DNA of 64,000 nt from DATKHR01 sp035939575 (lineage in GTDB: Bacteria > Acidobacteriota > Vicinamibacteria > Vicinamibacterales > CAVVIG01): NCBI GenBank assembly GCA_035939575.1, contig DASZFS010000049.1, positions 23,950-87,949 of the forward strand. Direction: 5' to 3'. Shown here one piece after another: positions 34,371 to 42,572 of the stretch. The notes beneath the pieces are model-generated. The model worked only from the letters and a program-made list of their open reading frames with translations. It searched no databases and was not told the origin of the DNA. The translations under genes were made by a program, and so were the position numbers. The first letter of the stretch is position 1; every line of letters starts with the position of its first letter.

Positions 34371-35351
34371 ATGGTGTTCGTCGTCCCGCCGGCGGAGGAG
34401 CTGGACATCGTCGGCCCGTGGGATGTCTTCGCGAGCGCCAACGGCGCACTCGGTGACCACGGCCCCGCGTACAGAATCGAACTGGTCACGGCCGGAAAGC
34501 GACGAGTGTTCCGGGGCGATTCAGGGCTGACGATGGTCGCCGAGTCGGTCTACACGAACGTGTCCGGCGATCCCGACACGCTCGTCGTGGCGGGCGGCAG
34601 CGGCGCAACCGCGTCGCGTGACCGCGCCATCTCCCGCTGGATTCGGCAAAAGGCCCGTCGCGCACGAAGAGTGGCGTCCATATGCACCGGCGCGTTCCTG
34701 CTCGCTGAAGCGGGGCTGCTCGACGGACGACGCGCAACGACGCATTGGAAATATGCGGAGGAAATGGCCGCTCGATTCCCCAAGGTGAGGGTGGATCCCG
34801 ATCCAATATTCGTCAAAGACGGCAACATCTACACGTCTGCCGGCGTGACGGCGGGAATGGATCTGGCGCTCGCGCTGGTCGAAGAAGACCTTGGCGGCGC
34901 CATGGCGCTGCGTGTTGCGCGGATGCTCGTGCTCTTCCTCCGGCGACCGGGCGGACAGGCGCAATTCAGCACGTCGCTTTCGGCGCAGGCCTCCGAAGTC
35001 AGGCCGCTTCGTGAGCTCGCCGTCTGGATGGCTGACAATCTCGGCGGGGACCTTTCGGTCAGCGCGTTGGCCTCTCTTGCTGCGATGAGCGAGCGCAATT
35101 TCGCCCGCGTGTTCACTCGCGAGTTCGGTGTGACGCCAGCGAGATACGTCGAACAGCTTCGGTTGGAGGCGGCCCGGCGTGAATTGGAGCTCAGCGACAA
35201 GGGCATGGAAGAGATAGCCATTGCATCGGGATTCAGCAGTGCCGACCTGCTTCGGCGTGCCTTCATGCGGCGGTGCGGCACGCCTCCTCGCAGCTATCGC
35301 GGCCATTTCGGCCGCGAGGCCGGGCCCAGTCGACGCCCTCGGCGCCGCTAG
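34371..35351 (+). CDS. GlxA-family AraC-type transcriptional regulator
   Basis: This 326-aa protein has an N-terminal DJ-1/PfpI-like domain (VPPAEELDIVGPWDVFASAN, ASICTGAFLLAEAGLLDGRRATTHW) and a C-terminal AraC-type double HTH (LSVSALASLAAMSERNFARVFTREFGVTPARYVEQLRLEAARREL). The Cys in SICTGAF matches the nucleophile-elbow site, and catalysis is generally absent in this family. An in-frame start 48 nt upstream is possible. The inducer is unknown. Confidence 0.9.
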   Translation: MVFVVPPAEELDIVGPWDVFASANGALGDHGPAYRIELVTAGKRRVFRGDSGLTMVAESVYTNVSGDPDTLVVAGGSGATASRDRAISRWIRQKARRARRVASICTGAFLLAEAGLLDGRRATTHWKYAEEMAARFPKVRVDPDPIFVKDGNIYTSAGVTAGMDLALALVEEDLGGAMALRVARMLVLFLRRPGGQAQFSTSLSAQASEVRPLRELAVWMADNLGGDLSVSALASLAAMSERNFARVFTREFGVTPARYVEQLRLEAARRELELSDKGMEEIAIASGFSSADLLRRAFMRRCGTPPRSYRGHFGREAGPSRRPRRR

Positions 35352-35365
35352 ACCCGGCCCCACGA

Positions 35366-36940
35366 TCACTCGGTCTCCACGCCGCGCCACGCATTCACGA
35401 TCTCCAGAATCGCTTCGGACGGCTCGGCTCCGGTCTCCCATTCGGTCGGTGAACCGGCATCGAGCAGCAGTCGGCCGGCCGCGGCGTGATCCCTGCCTTC
35501 GCGAGAGGTGCGGGACCCTTCGGCAGCCCAGATGAGCGGCTGCGCTCTGAACTCGCGGTCGCGGACCGATACCGATGCGCCGTGCGACAGGAGCACCCGG
35601 ACCGCGTCTGGCCAGCCCTCCATGGCGGCGACGTGGAGCGCCGTCTTGCCGATCGACTCGTCGCCGCGGTTTGGATCGAACCCGCACGCCATCATCGTCT
35701 CGAGCGCGGCGGTGTCGTTCCGCTCTGCAGCCCGGTACAACGCGCCGTAGTGTTCAGCGCGGATCTCCGCACGCAGTCCCGGGTGCCTCTCGAGCATCGC
35801 ACTGGCCCCGGCCCCGTCGCCGCGACTGCACATCGCGACGAGCCGGTCCACGTCGGATGTGTCCGAGGCGGCGCCGTGCGCCTCCAGCCATTCCGCGACC
35901 GCTCGGTTGCCGTTCAGCTCAGCGACGGCATACGGAGTGCGGCCGTCGGCGCGACGCCGGTCGACATCGGCCCCGCGGCTCACGAGCTGTTCAGCCAACT
36001 CGGTTCCCCAACTCGCCGCGACGACATGCAGTGGCGTCTCGCCCGTGGCGGCGAATACCGGATCGGGGGTTGCCCCGTGCTCGAGCAGCCATCGCGGACC
36101 GTCCGCCGTCTTGGCCCAATGCAGGATCGCGTAGAGCGGCGCGGCGCCATCGGTCGCCCACGGACGATCCACGTTCGCGCCGTGCGCGTGCAACAACGCG
36201 AGCGCGGCGACATCTCCGTCGCCCGCGGCGAGCGGAAGCGTCACGCCGTCGCTCGGATCGGCGCCGGCCTCGAGCAGCGCTTTGGCGAGCGGCAGCGATC
36301 GCACCGCGCACACCGCCCCCCAGAGCACGGGTCGCCGCACTCCGTGATGCAGCCACGGAAAGCGCAAATTGGCGTCGGCGCCGAGCGCGATCAGGCGGCG
36401 CGCGACGGCCACAAGGCCGGCCTCGCGCGAGCTGGTTCCGCGGCCCACCGCCGAATAGCAGACGTAGTGCAACGGTTCCCAACCGCGCGGCCCGCCGGGC
36501 GCAGTGGCGAGCGCCGGTGCGGCGGCCAGCCGAGCGTCGACCGCGGCGGCATCGCCGAGCAGAAGCGCTGTGTAGAACGTTGCATTGGCGATTCCGGGAT
36601 GAAGTGTGAGCAGCCGCTCGGCCCGGTCACGTCGCCCGCCGGTCGCGGCTTCAACGAACTGGTCGACGGCGGTCTCGAATCCGAAGGCGAGCTCCTCGAC
36701 GCGCTCGCGAAGGGCGTTCCACGAGTCGAGGCCGTATTCACGGGCGATCACTGACTGGGCGTCGTGGAGCGCGATCGCGGCCCGCCCGAGGTCGGCGTCG
36801 GACCGGCGGGCGAATGCCGGGAGGATTCGGAAGCGCCCGAGGGCGCCGAGTTCGCCGGCACGGGCGGAGTGGAGCAGGTCTTTTGCCTGCCGCTTGAGTT
36901 GTTCCAGGCTGGGGCGTTCGGGTAGCTGCAGGGCCGCCAT
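35366..36940 (-). CDS. Ankyrin-repeat protein
   Basis: The product is 524 aa with about ten ankyrin-like units (for example GETPLHVVAASWGTELAEQLVSRGADVDRR and GKTALHVAAMEGWPDAVRVLLSHGASV). The N-terminus LPERPSLEQLKRQAKDLL is a conserved prefix of this bacterial family. GGAGGTCAC before ATG 36940 decides the start. No signal peptide is seen, so it is probably cytosolic and protein-binding. Confidence 0.88.
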   Translation of the reverse strand: MAALQLPERPSLEQLKRQAKDLLHSARAGELGALGRFRILPAFARRSDADLGRAAIALHDAQSVIAREYGLDSWNALRERVEELAFGFETAVDQFVEAATGGRRDRAERLLTLHPGIANATFYTALLLGDAAAVDARLAAAPALATAPGGPRGWEPLHYVCYSAVGRGTSSREAGLVAVARRLIALGADANLRFPWLHHGVRRPVLWGAVCAVRSLPLAKALLEAGADPSDGVTLPLAAGDGDVAALALLHAHGANVDRPWATDGAAPLYAILHWAKTADGPRWLLEHGATPDPVFAATGETPLHVVAASWGTELAEQLVSRGADVDRRRADGRTPYAVAELNGNRAVAEWLEAHGAASDTSDVDRLVAMCSRGDGAGASAMLERHPGLRAEIRAEHYGALYRAAERNDTAALETMMACGFDPNRGDESIGKTALHVAAMEGWPDAVRVLLSHGASVSVRDREFRAQPLIWAAEGSRTSREGRDHAAAGRLLLDAGSPTEWETGAEPSEAILEIVNAWRGVETE

Positions 36941-37135
36941 GTGACCTCCATGCTGATCGCCAGCGGTCCGCAAGCTGGCCAGCACGGAAAAACGGCCGTG
37001 CAGTCACAAGATTGATGGGGTTGGACTCAGTCCTTTGCGCGGACCCGCGGGCGCTCCCGAGCGCGACGCACTAGTTTCGAGCGCCGTCTGGTGGGAAGTC
37101 AAGCGCCATGCCGTCCGGAGCAGCCTCGAGCGGGG

Positions 37136-39844
37136 CTACGGACTCTTGAGCACCGGAATGTCGTTGCTGATGCCCCACTGGGAGCCGAAATAGGTCCCGA
37201 AACCCGTGCTCGACATCAGGACGAACCAGTTGCCCGAGGCAGGCTGATAGATCGCGATGTCCGTCTTGCCATCGCCGTCGTAGTCGGCAGGTACCGTAAC
37301 GGTCGGCCCCACACCACCCCACTGGTAATTGATGTAGGTCGTGAAGTTCGTGCTCGAGAGCAGGACGTACCAGAAGCCTGTGGACGGCCGGTAGACCGCG
37401 ACGTCGGTCATGCCATCGCCGTCGTAGTCGCCCGCCACTGGAATGTCGGCGCTGCCACCCCACTGGTGACTCACATACGTCGTGAAGTTCGTGCTCGAGA
37501 GGAGGACGTACCAGACGCCGGCGCCAGGCCGATAGATCGCGATATCCGTCTTGCCGTCGCCGTCATAGTCGGCGGGCACGGGCACGTCTGTGCTGACACC
37601 CCACTGGTAGGTGACGGACGACGAGAAGTTCGTGCTCGACAGGCGTACGAACCACGCACCCGTCGACGGCCGATAGATCGCGATGTCGGTCTTGCCGTCG
37701 CCGTCGTAGTCGGCGGGCACCGGCACATCTGTACTGACGCCCCACTGGTAGCTGGCGTACGAGGCGAAATTCGTGCTCGAGAGCAGGATGTACCAGGTGC
37801 CGTTGGCGGGCCGATAGATAGCGATGTCCGCCTTCCCGTCGCCGTCGAAGTCGCCGGACACGGGCACGTCAGTGCTTGTGCCCCACTGATAGGCGGCGCT
37901 CGCCGGGTAGTTCTGGCTGGACAACAGGACATACCAGACGCCGTTCGATGGCCGGTAGATGGTGATGTCCGCTCTGCCGTCGCCGTCGAAATCATGCGGC
38001 GCACTGCGTCGCGTGCTTGACGGGGTCCGGTTGTACAGGTAATCGTTGAAGAGCCATACACCCGCGATTTGCGACCACAGACGCACATACACCGGACTGC
38101 CAGTCGGCAGACCTGGGACGACGGCGCTCAGACTCGTCCCTTCGTCGTGATTGAACAGGTCGACGCCGGCGAATGTCGTCCCTATCGACAACCGGTAGGC
38201 CGTCACACCCGTTCCGCTGGTCCACTGGAAGGCGACAGTGGATCCCGCGAATGTCGATCCCGGCCGCGGCGTCGTCAATTCTGCTGGCGTGGGCGCGGGG
38301 TTGATCGTGATCGCATACCCGGCGCTCCCGGTGCAGCCATTCACGTCGGTGGCAGTGACGGAGAAGTTGAACGTCCCGTGCGCCGAGGGTAACCCGCTCA
38401 CCGTCCCGGCGCTCGAGATCAGCAGGCCGCCCGGCAGCGCTCCAGCGGTCACGGCGAAGGTCGTCGTCGAGACGCCACCGACTTGCGTGATCGTGGTCGC
38501 CGGGTACACGACGCCGACCGTCCCGATTGGGAACGTCGTGCCCGACAGCGTGATCACTCCACAACCCGCGATGGCAATGGTCGTCGAGACGATCTGGCCA
38601 TCCACCTGGCCGCTGAGACTCGGGCTGCCGAAGCTGAATCCTGCCGTGTAGACGTCGACGGCTTTGCCATTGACGGTCGGCGACGTTGGCGTCGCGAAGG
38701 TTCCGAGGGTCCCTGTGAAAGCGGCACTCGTTCCGTCCGGGATGGTCCCGCCGGATGACGTGTCCGCATTCGACGAGTCGAAGGTCAGATCTGCCGTCAC
38801 GGTCGACGACGCCAGCGGCTGTATTGTGGCGGGGGAGGCGCCGGCCTTCAGGATCAGTTGTGGAGACGTCGTCACCGGCCCGAAAACACCGTTCGGCGTG
38901 CCGGCGCATCCCGTTCCTCCAACGCCCGGTCCGAAGTTGCAGCCCCACCAGTTGTCCGTCGCCGCGACCGTCCCGACGCTCTCGAAGATCGCGCTGCCGG
39001 TTGTTCCCGTGTTCCCGACGATCCGGTCGCGGCTCAGCGTGGATGCACTCGCACCGAACGGGACGGACAGGCCGCCGCCCCGCCCCGCGCCGCCCGACGC
39101 GGCATTGCTCACCAGCGCGCTGCCGGTCATTGTCAGGCTGGAACTGTCGCCCACCACGGCAATCCCGCCACCGTCTCCGCCACCTGCGGTGTTGCCGGAA
39201 ATCGTGCTCTTCGAGATCGTGAGCGAGCACAACACGCAGACGATGCCGCCGCCGTTCGAGCCGACGTTGTTCGAGACGGTACTGTTGTTCAGGGTCAGGC
39301 TGGCGAGCGCGGTCGTCCCCGCCGCGGCGTTGTACGACCCGACGACCGCGATGCCGCCCCCATCGTCGCGTGAACCGCCCTCGAGGGCAGTGCTGTTTCC
39401 GGTGACGGTGCAGCCGTTGAGCACGACCGTCGCGCCAAGGATGTTGAGGGCGCCTCCAAGCGACAGGAAGCCGCTGGCCAGGCCATTCGTGATCGTGAGG
39501 TTGTTGACCGTGAGCGCGAAACTGCCGACCACGTCGAAAACGCGATCGAGCGCACCTCCGTCAATCGTCGAGCTGTTGCCATCGATCGTCATCGGGCCGG
39601 TGATGGTGAGGCGACCGAGCGACAAGGCGTACGTTTGGTTGGCTCCGAGCACGACGTGGGCGGCCGGATCGACGTTGGCCGCCGCAATCGCCGCGCGGAG
39701 CGAGCAACCGGAGACGCCGCAGGCACCCGCCACGTCAGCCGTCGTGGTGACGACGTAATTCGTCGCGAAGGCGGTGGAACTGAACACCGCCACCACGAAC
39801 AGGGAGGCGAGCGCGGTCCGCAAGAATTGTCTCGCGTCGCGCAT
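37136..39844 (-). CDS. Secreted CSLREA/beta-helix, Ig-like and FG-GAP repeat protein
   Basis: This 902-aa protein has, in order, a signal peptide, NYVVTTTADVAGACGVSGCSLRAAI (CSLREAI-type motif), a right-handed beta-helix rich in Asn/Gly repeats (to about residue 330), and a putative-Ig region with GALPGGLLISSAGTVSGLP. An Ig/fibronectin-like segment (TTPRPGSTFAGSTVAFQW) follows, then six FG-GAP/VCBS repeats with DxDGDGxxD calcium loops. No sorting signal is visible. It is the last gene of the minus-strand cassette, 8 nt after the tail-collar gene, and is likely an extracellular adhesin-like protein. Confidence 0.85.
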   Translation of the reverse strand: MRDARQFLRTALASLFVVAVFSSTAFATNYVVTTTADVAGACGVSGCSLRAAIAAANVDPAAHVVLGANQTYALSLGRLTITGPMTIDGNSSTIDGGALDRVFDVVGSFALTVNNLTITNGLASGFLSLGGALNILGATVVLNGCTVTGNSTALEGGSRDDGGGIAVVGSYNAAAGTTALASLTLNNSTVSNNVGSNGGGIVCVLCSLTISKSTISGNTAGGGDGGGIAVVGDSSSLTMTGSALVSNAASGGAGRGGGLSVPFGASASTLSRDRIVGNTGTTGSAIFESVGTVAATDNWWGCNFGPGVGGTGCAGTPNGVFGPVTTSPQLILKAGASPATIQPLASSTVTADLTFDSSNADTSSGGTIPDGTSAAFTGTLGTFATPTSPTVNGKAVDVYTAGFSFGSPSLSGQVDGQIVSTTIAIAGCGVITLSGTTFPIGTVGVVYPATTITQVGGVSTTTFAVTAGALPGGLLISSAGTVSGLPSAHGTFNFSVTATDVNGCTGSAGYAITINPAPTPAELTTPRPGSTFAGSTVAFQWTSGTGVTAYRLSIGTTFAGVDLFNHDEGTSLSAVVPGLPTGSPVYVRLWSQIAGVWLFNDYLYNRTPSSTRRSAPHDFDGDGRADITIYRPSNGVWYVLLSSQNYPASAAYQWGTSTDVPVSGDFDGDGKADIAIYRPANGTWYILLSSTNFASYASYQWGVSTDVPVPADYDGDGKTDIAIYRPSTGAWFVRLSSTNFSSSVTYQWGVSTDVPVPADYDGDGKTDIAIYRPGAGVWYVLLSSTNFTTYVSHQWGGSADIPVAGDYDGDGMTDVAVYRPSTGFWYVLLSSTNFTTYINYQWGGVGPTVTVPADYDGDGKTDIAIYQPASGNWFVLMSSTGFGTYFGSQWGISNDIPVLKSP
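37139..37993. repeat. Six tandem ~141-bp FG-GAP coding repeats
   Basis: Each unit codes for about 47 residues with D(F/Y)DGDGxxDIAIYRP, WYVLLSS and QWG...DVPV. Similarity is also high at DNA level, so recent duplication or recombination between units is likely. This is protein-coding, not a CRISPR array. Confidence 0.85.
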
Positions 39845-39852
39845 GCGAGTGC

Positions 39853-40428
39853 TCAATTGCGGCTCGGGAAGATGCCCTGAAGCGCGATGCAATAGTTGAA
39901 CGTCTGATACGGTGAAAGAATTGACACGGGGACGCCCCCACCGATCGCCCCTGCTGTCGCCGTGCCTGTGACCGAGATCGCGCCGGGCGCCATCACCGCA
40001 TTGGCGGGAGCGTTGCTGTAGGTGGCGGTCACGCCAGCCGCTTCGACTGCCGGCAGGTTGCCGACCGGAGTCTGCGAGTTTCCGGCCGCGTTCCTTGCGT
40101 TGGCGGTCGCGGCCAGGTTGTTGAGCGCGATCGGATGCGTGTGCGCCGGCATTTCGTTGACCGTCAACGAGACGTTTTCGGAACCGGCGGTCTGACCGAG
40201 GCTGTAGTTCGACAGCCCCGGTCCCTGGCCGGCGCCCACAGGTACCCGGCCGCGCAGGTCGGGCAGCGCAAATGTCTGCACGCCGTCACCGCCGTAGGTC
40301 GTCCCGAGCAGCGAGAAGAGCGCCGTGTTCTGCGCAATCGGAAGAAGCTGCCCCGCGCAGAACGCCCAGCCCAACGGGGCGAAGTTGTACGGAACGATGA
40401 TGATCATTCCCAGGAATGGCTGTGACAT
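39853..40428 (-). CDS. Phage tail-collar (MdpB-like) protein
   Basis: This 191-aa protein has the tail-collar signature GMIIIVPYNFAPLGWAFCAGQLLPIAQNTALFSLLGTTYGGDGVQTFALPDLRGRVPVG, as in microcystin-dependent protein B and phage short-tail fibres. A Thr/Ala-rich region ends SPYQTFNYCIALQGIFPSRN. It lacks a signal peptide. The ATG at 40428 starts 2 nt after the stop of the DUF6916-like gene. No capsid, sheath or tube genes are nearby, so it is not part of a visible prophage. Confidence 0.88.
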   Translation of the reverse strand: MSQPFLGMIIIVPYNFAPLGWAFCAGQLLPIAQNTALFSLLGTTYGGDGVQTFALPDLRGRVPVGAGQGPGLSNYSLGQTAGSENVSLTVNEMPAHTHPIALNNLAATANARNAAGNSQTPVGNLPAVEAAGVTATYSNAPANAVMAPGAISVTGTATAGAIGGGVPVSILSPYQTFNYCIALQGIFPSRN

Positions 40429-40430
40429 GG

Positions 40431-40928
40431 CTACGTCCTCACGCAGGGCGGCGTGCCCTCGGCCGCTTCTTGGCGCCGCACGTCGTGCGCGGCGAGATGA
40501 CGGCTGAAACACGCCTGATACAAGGGGCGCCGGCTGTTCGAGGCGCCTACTGGCACGATGAACAAGTTGAAATCTCCGAGCGCCGGGTGCTGAAGTGCGT
40601 GCGTGCCGTCGGGCAGCGCGCTGCCGTCCGGCGCGCGGAACATCAGCGAGAACTGCTCGACGTTTTTCGTGACGGGACGTTCAACGACCTGTTCCAGCAC
40701 GAATCGAGCTGGAGTCCCCGCCGCGGTTCGGACGGCGAACGACGTGTTCAGGTGCGGGAGAAACTGCAGGGCCGTGGCGTCCTGCAGTTGGAGCTGGCCC
40801 GCGTGCCGGATGGCGGCCGGCTCGTGCGAGAGGATGTCTGCCGCGCCCGTCAGCGCGCGCAGGTCCACACCAGCGCCGAGCAACGCCATACCACACGACC
40901 TGAGAAATGTGACCCGCGAGACCTTCAC
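40431..40928 (-). CDS. DUF6916-like protein with N-terminal leader
   Basis: This 165-aa protein has a leader (KVSRVTFLRSCGMALLGAG) that looks Tat- or Sec-like. The domain carries FSLMFRAPDGSALPDGTHALQHPALGDFNLFIVPVG, the conserved core I associate with DUF6916. GTG at 40928 or TTG at 40931. It is a paralogue of the unexported 41685-41993 protein, and the pair brackets the hydroxylase gene. Function unknown. Confidence 0.7.
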   Translation of the reverse strand: MKVSRVTFLRSCGMALLGAGVDLRALTGAADILSHEPAAIRHAGQLQLQDATALQFLPHLNTSFAVRTAAGTPARFVLEQVVERPVTKNVEQFSLMFRAPDGSALPDGTHALQHPALGDFNLFIVPVGASNSRRPLYQACFSRHLAAHDVRRQEAAEGTPPCVRT

Positions 40929-41109
40929 CAAACGCGATCTCCGTACGAGCGAACTCCCTCGAGAGTCGGCTCCAATGGCTCAGCTGGAAGCAGGGGGCAG
41001 AATAACAGGGATGCCGTCGGCATGACCAGCAGAAACCCTGCAATTACACGGCGTTGCACTGTATGGCGCGATGAGGAAGACGCGGTGAGGTCTGATTCCT
41101 GGGAGGAGA

Positions 41110-41688
41110 TCACCCGCCGTCCGTGTGATTCTCCGTCAGCTGCTCGAGGAGCCAGGGGTTCACGAGCGCGTCCAGCACCAGATGCACGCGGTCCGTGCGG
41201 CCGCGATTGACCACGTCATGCGGGTCGCTGAGGCGAAGGTACCAGCATTCACCCTCGCGCATGTCGACCTGGATGCCGTTCAGCCGGAATTCCACCTCGG
41301 GATTCGTCGTGACGGGGATGTGCAGTCGAACCGTGCCGTGCTCGGGCGCAAGGTCGTGATCGGTGTGCGGCTTGATGATCGAACCCGGACCCAGCTTCAT
41401 CAAGCGCGCCGATTGGAGCGGACACTGAAACGTTTCCAACACCTGCTGGAAGTATCTGCACCGAGCCAGGAGCGGCGTATCCACGAACGTGTTGCAGCCG
41501 GGATCCGGATAAATCATCTTAATCGGATGGACGGCGCCTGCTGGCGCCCGGAGCGGAAGGATGCTCCAGGTTCCCTCGTAGTTCTGTCTGACGAAGTGCT
41601 CGACCCAATCCTGTTCGTCGAGATGCGTGAGCTCGCGCAGCAGGGCCGCCGGATCGAATCGAATCGACAGTCGAAGCCGGTCTTTCAC
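41110..41688 (-). CDS. Aspartyl/asparaginyl beta-hydroxylase-like Fe(II)/2OG oxygenase
   Basis: This 192-aa protein has the iron-binding HTDHD, a distal His in DPHDVVNRG, and an Arg (RTDRVHLVLD) for 2-oxoglutarate. The surrounding sequence (LMKLGPGSIIKPHTDHD, GECWYLRLSDPHDVVNRG) matches the AspH family, which hydroxylates Asp/Asn in proteins. GTG 41688 overlaps the previous stop as GTGA. The 181-nt gap to the next cassette gene contains nothing obvious. The substrate may be a cassette protein (inference). Confidence 0.8.
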   Translation of the reverse strand: MKDRLRLSIRFDPAALLRELTHLDEQDWVEHFVRQNYEGTWSILPLRAPAGAVHPIKMIYPDPGCNTFVDTPLLARCRYFQQVLETFQCPLQSARLMKLGPGSIIKPHTDHDLAPEHGTVRLHIPVTTNPEVEFRLNGIQVDMREGECWYLRLSDPHDVVNRGRTDRVHLVLDALVNPWLLEQLTENHTDGG

Positions 41689-41993
41689 GGAACCGGCGGT
41701 TGCTGGACAGGCACGCTGAAACACGCCTCATAGACCACGCGCTCTTCGTTCGAGCCGACAACGGGGACGATGAACAACGTCAGCGACCCCAGTCCGTCGT
41801 GCCGGAACGAGTACATACCCTGCGGCAGGATCTGGTCGGCCGGCCCGTGGAAGAAGACCGAGAATTGCAGGACGCCTCCGCTGACGCGCTCGTCGGTCAT
41901 CGCGGCCAGGCGAAGATCGACCGGGTGAGGTTCGTCGAGGCTGAAGACCGTACCGATGAGTTTCCGGTACGTTGCCGGATCCTGACTCATCAT
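41685..41993 (-). CDS. DUF6916-like protein without leader
   Basis: The product is 102 aa. FSVFFHGPADQILPQGMYSFRHDGLGSLTLFIVPVVGSNEE aligns with the paralogue at 40431-40928, including the (H)..LG...LFIVPV core and the YEACFS end. It overlaps the GNAT gene by 4 nt upstream (ATGA) and the hydroxylase by 4 nt downstream (GTGA), so all three are translationally coupled. Confidence 0.75.
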   Translation of the reverse strand: MMSQDPATYRKLIGTVFSLDEPHPVDLRLAAMTDERVSGGVLQFSVFFHGPADQILPQGMYSFRHDGLGSLTLFIVPVVGSNEERVVYEACFSVPVQQPPVP

Positions 41994-42514
41994 CGCCAGC
42001 CCGCTGCGCCGTCATCGCCGCCCGCCTGCGCCAGGTCCGTGCGGTCCTGGCGCCATTCCATCAACGTATGCAGATCGGTCTCGCCGGTCGCGATGAAGCC
42101 GAGACGGTCGTAGAGCGCACGAGCGCGAACATTTGATCGAAGCACCGAGATGGCGAACGTCCTGGCGGAACGGGCCACTTCCGCCTGCAGCGCGCGAATC
42201 ACCCGAGTACCGACACCCGAGTTTCTCGCGTCAGGGACAATCGCGATGTCGATCCCGCGCATGACGGGACCGCTGCGATCGACGACGAGCCAACCGACCG
42301 GCGAACCGTCGCAGAGGATCAGGCGCTCGCAGACGTCGGGCCACTGCTCTCGGTAACCACACCGCTGCGCGTCGAACTGGAGTCGCAGCATCTGCGTGCG
42401 CAGGTCCGGATCCCAATGGTCCATCCTCAGCTCCTCGCTACGCACGGTGGTGAAGAGCTGAAAGAGAACCACTTCGTCGTCGGGTCCGATGTCCTTGAGT
42501 TCGAGCGCGCTCAT
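41990..42514 (-). CDS. GNAT-family N-acetyltransferase
   Basis: The product is 174 aa. The GNAT acetyl-CoA site is DIAIVPDARNSGVGTRVIRALQAEV, followed by SNVRARALYDRLGF. It is first in the minus-strand cassette, divergent from the orphan permease at 42573 with 58 nt between. Its substrate could be a cassette protein, but nothing in the sequence specifies it. Confidence 0.85.
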   Translation of the reverse strand: MSALELKDIGPDDEVVLFQLFTTVRSEELRMDHWDPDLRTQMLRLQFDAQRCGYREQWPDVCERLILCDGSPVGWLVVDRSGPVMRGIDIAIVPDARNSGVGTRVIRALQAEVARSARTFAISVLRSNVRARALYDRLGFIATGETDLHTLMEWRQDRTDLAQAGGDDGAAGWR

Positions 42515-42572
42515 TATCTAAGGATAAAATACCACCGGACAACCGCCCGGGAGGCCGCCCCGTCTAACAGCC

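Noticed and set aside
37139..37993. Regularly spaced DNA repeats, possible CRISPR array
   Set aside because: The ~141-bp units are coding FG-GAP repeats with no short identical repeat and unique-spacer pattern.
39853..40428. Prophage
   Set aside because: Only a tail-collar gene is present; no integrase, capsid, terminase, tube or lysis genes surround it.
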